From an uncultured Oscillibacter sp. (GTDB lineage: Bacteria > Bacillota > Clostridia > Oscillospirales > Oscillospiraceae): DNA of 6,110 bases. Where the stretch lies: contig CAJUBX010000100.1 in the NCBI GenBank assembly GCA_910585165.1, positions 1-6,110 of the forward strand, in the 5' to 3' direction. The number at the start of each line of letters is the position of its first letter. The first letter of the stretch is position 1. The notes below the pieces were generated by a model. That model made no database searches. It was not told where the DNA came from and saw only the letters and a program-made list of their open reading frames with translations. Made by a program: the position numbers and the translations under genes. Of the stretch, positions 5,161 through 6,110 are shown piece by piece.

Positions 5161-6110
5161 TTATTTTCGGACGGGCCTGGCGCGGTTTCCCCGCTCCCGC
5201 TGGTAGCACCCGTCGCACAGCCGTCCCCGGTGGTACAGGGGCAGGGCCTTCCCGCAGCGGTCGCAGAAGCGGATGTTATTGCGCAGGCGGTGGAGCAGAA
5301 TCTCGTTGATTGCCTTCGCCGCCAGTTCCCGGCTGTCATAGAGCCGCTCCTCGTCCACCGGGCAGCTGAACGCCTTGGCAAATGAGAAGTAGAGGTCCAG
5401 CTTCCGGTAATAGAGCTCCAGTTCCGGCAAGGTGGGGTCCCCCTCGGGAAGGCCGGGCTGCTCCACCTCCTCCCCCTGCTGCCAGCGGCGCAGGAAGGAG
5501 AAAAACAAATCCCGCAGGGCCTCCTCCGTCTCGTCGAAGGGGATGTTGGCGGCCCGCAGCTCCCGCTCCCGGGTGAGGGTGAAGCCCATCTCCCGCATTT
5601 TGGAGATCAAGGCGATATACCGGGAGATGTCCAGCTTCCGGTAGGGCTCCACCGTGGGCATCTTGTTCCACTCTGTCAGCACCTCCAGCAGATCGAATTC
5701 CGCCTGAAGCACCAGATCGGAAAAGCCCGCCACAGCGTAATCCAGCGGCGGGACCGCCGCCTCCAGCCCCGCCCGGATGACGGACAGGCCCTGGGTGGCG
5801 CCCACGTAGCCCCGGTTGTACATGCCGAAGCGGCCCGCCCGCCCGGCGATTTGGCGGATTTCCTCCGGCCTCAGCTCCCGGCGCTCCAGGCCGTCGAACT
5901 TCTCCGTCTCCAGGAAGATGATCCGCCGGATGGGAAGGTTCAGCCCCATGCCGATGGCGTCGGTGGAGACGATATACTGCATCTCCCCCTTTAAAAAGCC
6001 CTCCATCTGCCGCCGCCGGGTGGAGTAGGGCAGGGCCCCGTAGATGATGGCGGGTTCCTTCCCGCTCTGGCGCAGGTCCTCCGCCACGCTGAGCACCCCC
6101 ACCTTGGAGA
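5161..6110 (-). CDS. SUV3-like superfamily 2 RNA/DNA helicase, C-terminal part with zinc-ribbon-like tail (5' partial)
   Basis: ATP-dependent helicase resembling the SUV3 family (mitochondrial degradosome helicase and its bacterial relatives), presumably acting on RNA in the cytoplasm; the substrate is inferred. Only the second RecA domain and the C-terminal region are visible; the Walker A and DExH motifs lie beyond the right edge. The frame is open to the window end, so the GTG at 6102 is internal. Numbered from that codon: YGALPYSTRRRQ (21-32), motif V VSTDAIGMGLN (45-55), the SUV3-typical EKFDG (67-71) and motif VI QIAGRAGRFG (84-93) with its arginine fingers. A helical region (about 150-270) follows, in the place of the SUV3 C-terminal domain. 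The tail has Cys280-x2-Cys283 and Cys296-x2-Cys299, spaced like a zinc ribbon, and ends in a basic segment. DEAD/DEAH helicases generally are an alternative, but the AIGMGLN/EKFDG/AGRAGRFG set favours SUV3. It lies upstream of the alpha-galactosidase on the same strand. Confidence 0.87.
   Translation of the reverse strand, partial: SKVGVLSVAEDLRQSGKEPAIIYGALPYSTRRRQMEGFLKGEMQYIVSTDAIGMGLNLPIRRIIFLETEKFDGLERRELRPEEIRQIAGRAGRFGMYNRGYVGATQGLSVIRAGLEAAVPPLDYAVAGFSDLVLQAEFDLLEVLTEWNKMPTVEPYRKLDISRYIALISKMREMGFTLTRERELRAANIPFDETEEALRDLFFSFLRRWQQGEEVEQPGLPEGDPTLPELELYYRKLDLYFSFAKAFSCPVDEERLYDSRELAAKAINEILLHRLRNNIRFCDRCGKALPLYHRGRLCDGCYQRERGNRARPVRK

Noticed and set aside
3011..5206. Very long plus-strand open frame (731 codons) opposite the alpha-galactosidase
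   Set aside because: It shadows an intact GH36 gene. The product is low-complexity Gly/Val/Ala-rich sequence without recognisable motifs, and the GC-rich codon bias of the real gene explains the lack of stops.
4968..5381. Minus-strand open frame bridging the helicase end and the alpha-galactosidase start
   Set aside because: It overlaps the coding ends of both neighbours in another frame, and its composition is that of a shadow frame. The ATG at 5126 within it overlaps the start region of the alpha-galactosidase ribosome binding site and lies in the wrong frame for that gene.

Overview
The window is high-GC (about 60% by eye) bacterial chromosome with strong AGGAGG-type ribosome binding sites. 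It carries a YufQ/NupQ-like ABC permease, a GH36 alpha-galactosidase and a SUV3-like helicase. I infer a Gram-positive, gut-type Clostridia member (Oscillospiraceae-like, such as Flavonifractor or Oscillibacter relatives). That placement rests on gene content and base composition only. No rRNA, tRNA, CRISPR, transposase or phage gene is visible.

Layout: (1) 1-924, plus strand, the nearly complete C-terminal part of a nucleoside/sugar-type ABC permease, ending at a strong intrinsic terminator (949-983). (2) 985-1143, a second hairpin shaped like a minus-strand terminator, then an extended -10 promoter and a ribosome binding site. (3) 1150-2595, plus strand, dgt, a dGTP triphosphohydrolase with all HD metal ligands. 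(4) 2596-2890, a convergent intergenic stretch of 295 bases with no credible gene but four consecutive hairpins, two of them perfect 15-bp stems. (5) 2891-5107, minus strand, an intact cytoplasmic GH36 alpha-galactosidase. (6) 5161-6110, minus strand, the C-terminal half of a SUV3-like superfamily 2 helicase with a terminal four-cysteine zinc-ribbon-like motif; it runs off the right edge.

The permease and dgt point the same way but look like separate transcription units, because a terminator and a fresh promoter lie between them. The helicase and alpha-galactosidase share a strand, are 53 bp apart and have no obvious terminator between them, so they may be co-transcribed although their functions are unrelated. 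The two halves converge on the hairpin cluster, which probably stops or separates the opposing transcripts.

Most of the window reads as ordinary housekeeping and carbohydrate genes. I do not see convincing evidence of a new multi-gene system. The items most worth a second look are the hairpin cluster at 2647-2784, the orphan minus-facing terminator at 985-1016 and the zinc-ribbon tail of the helicase.
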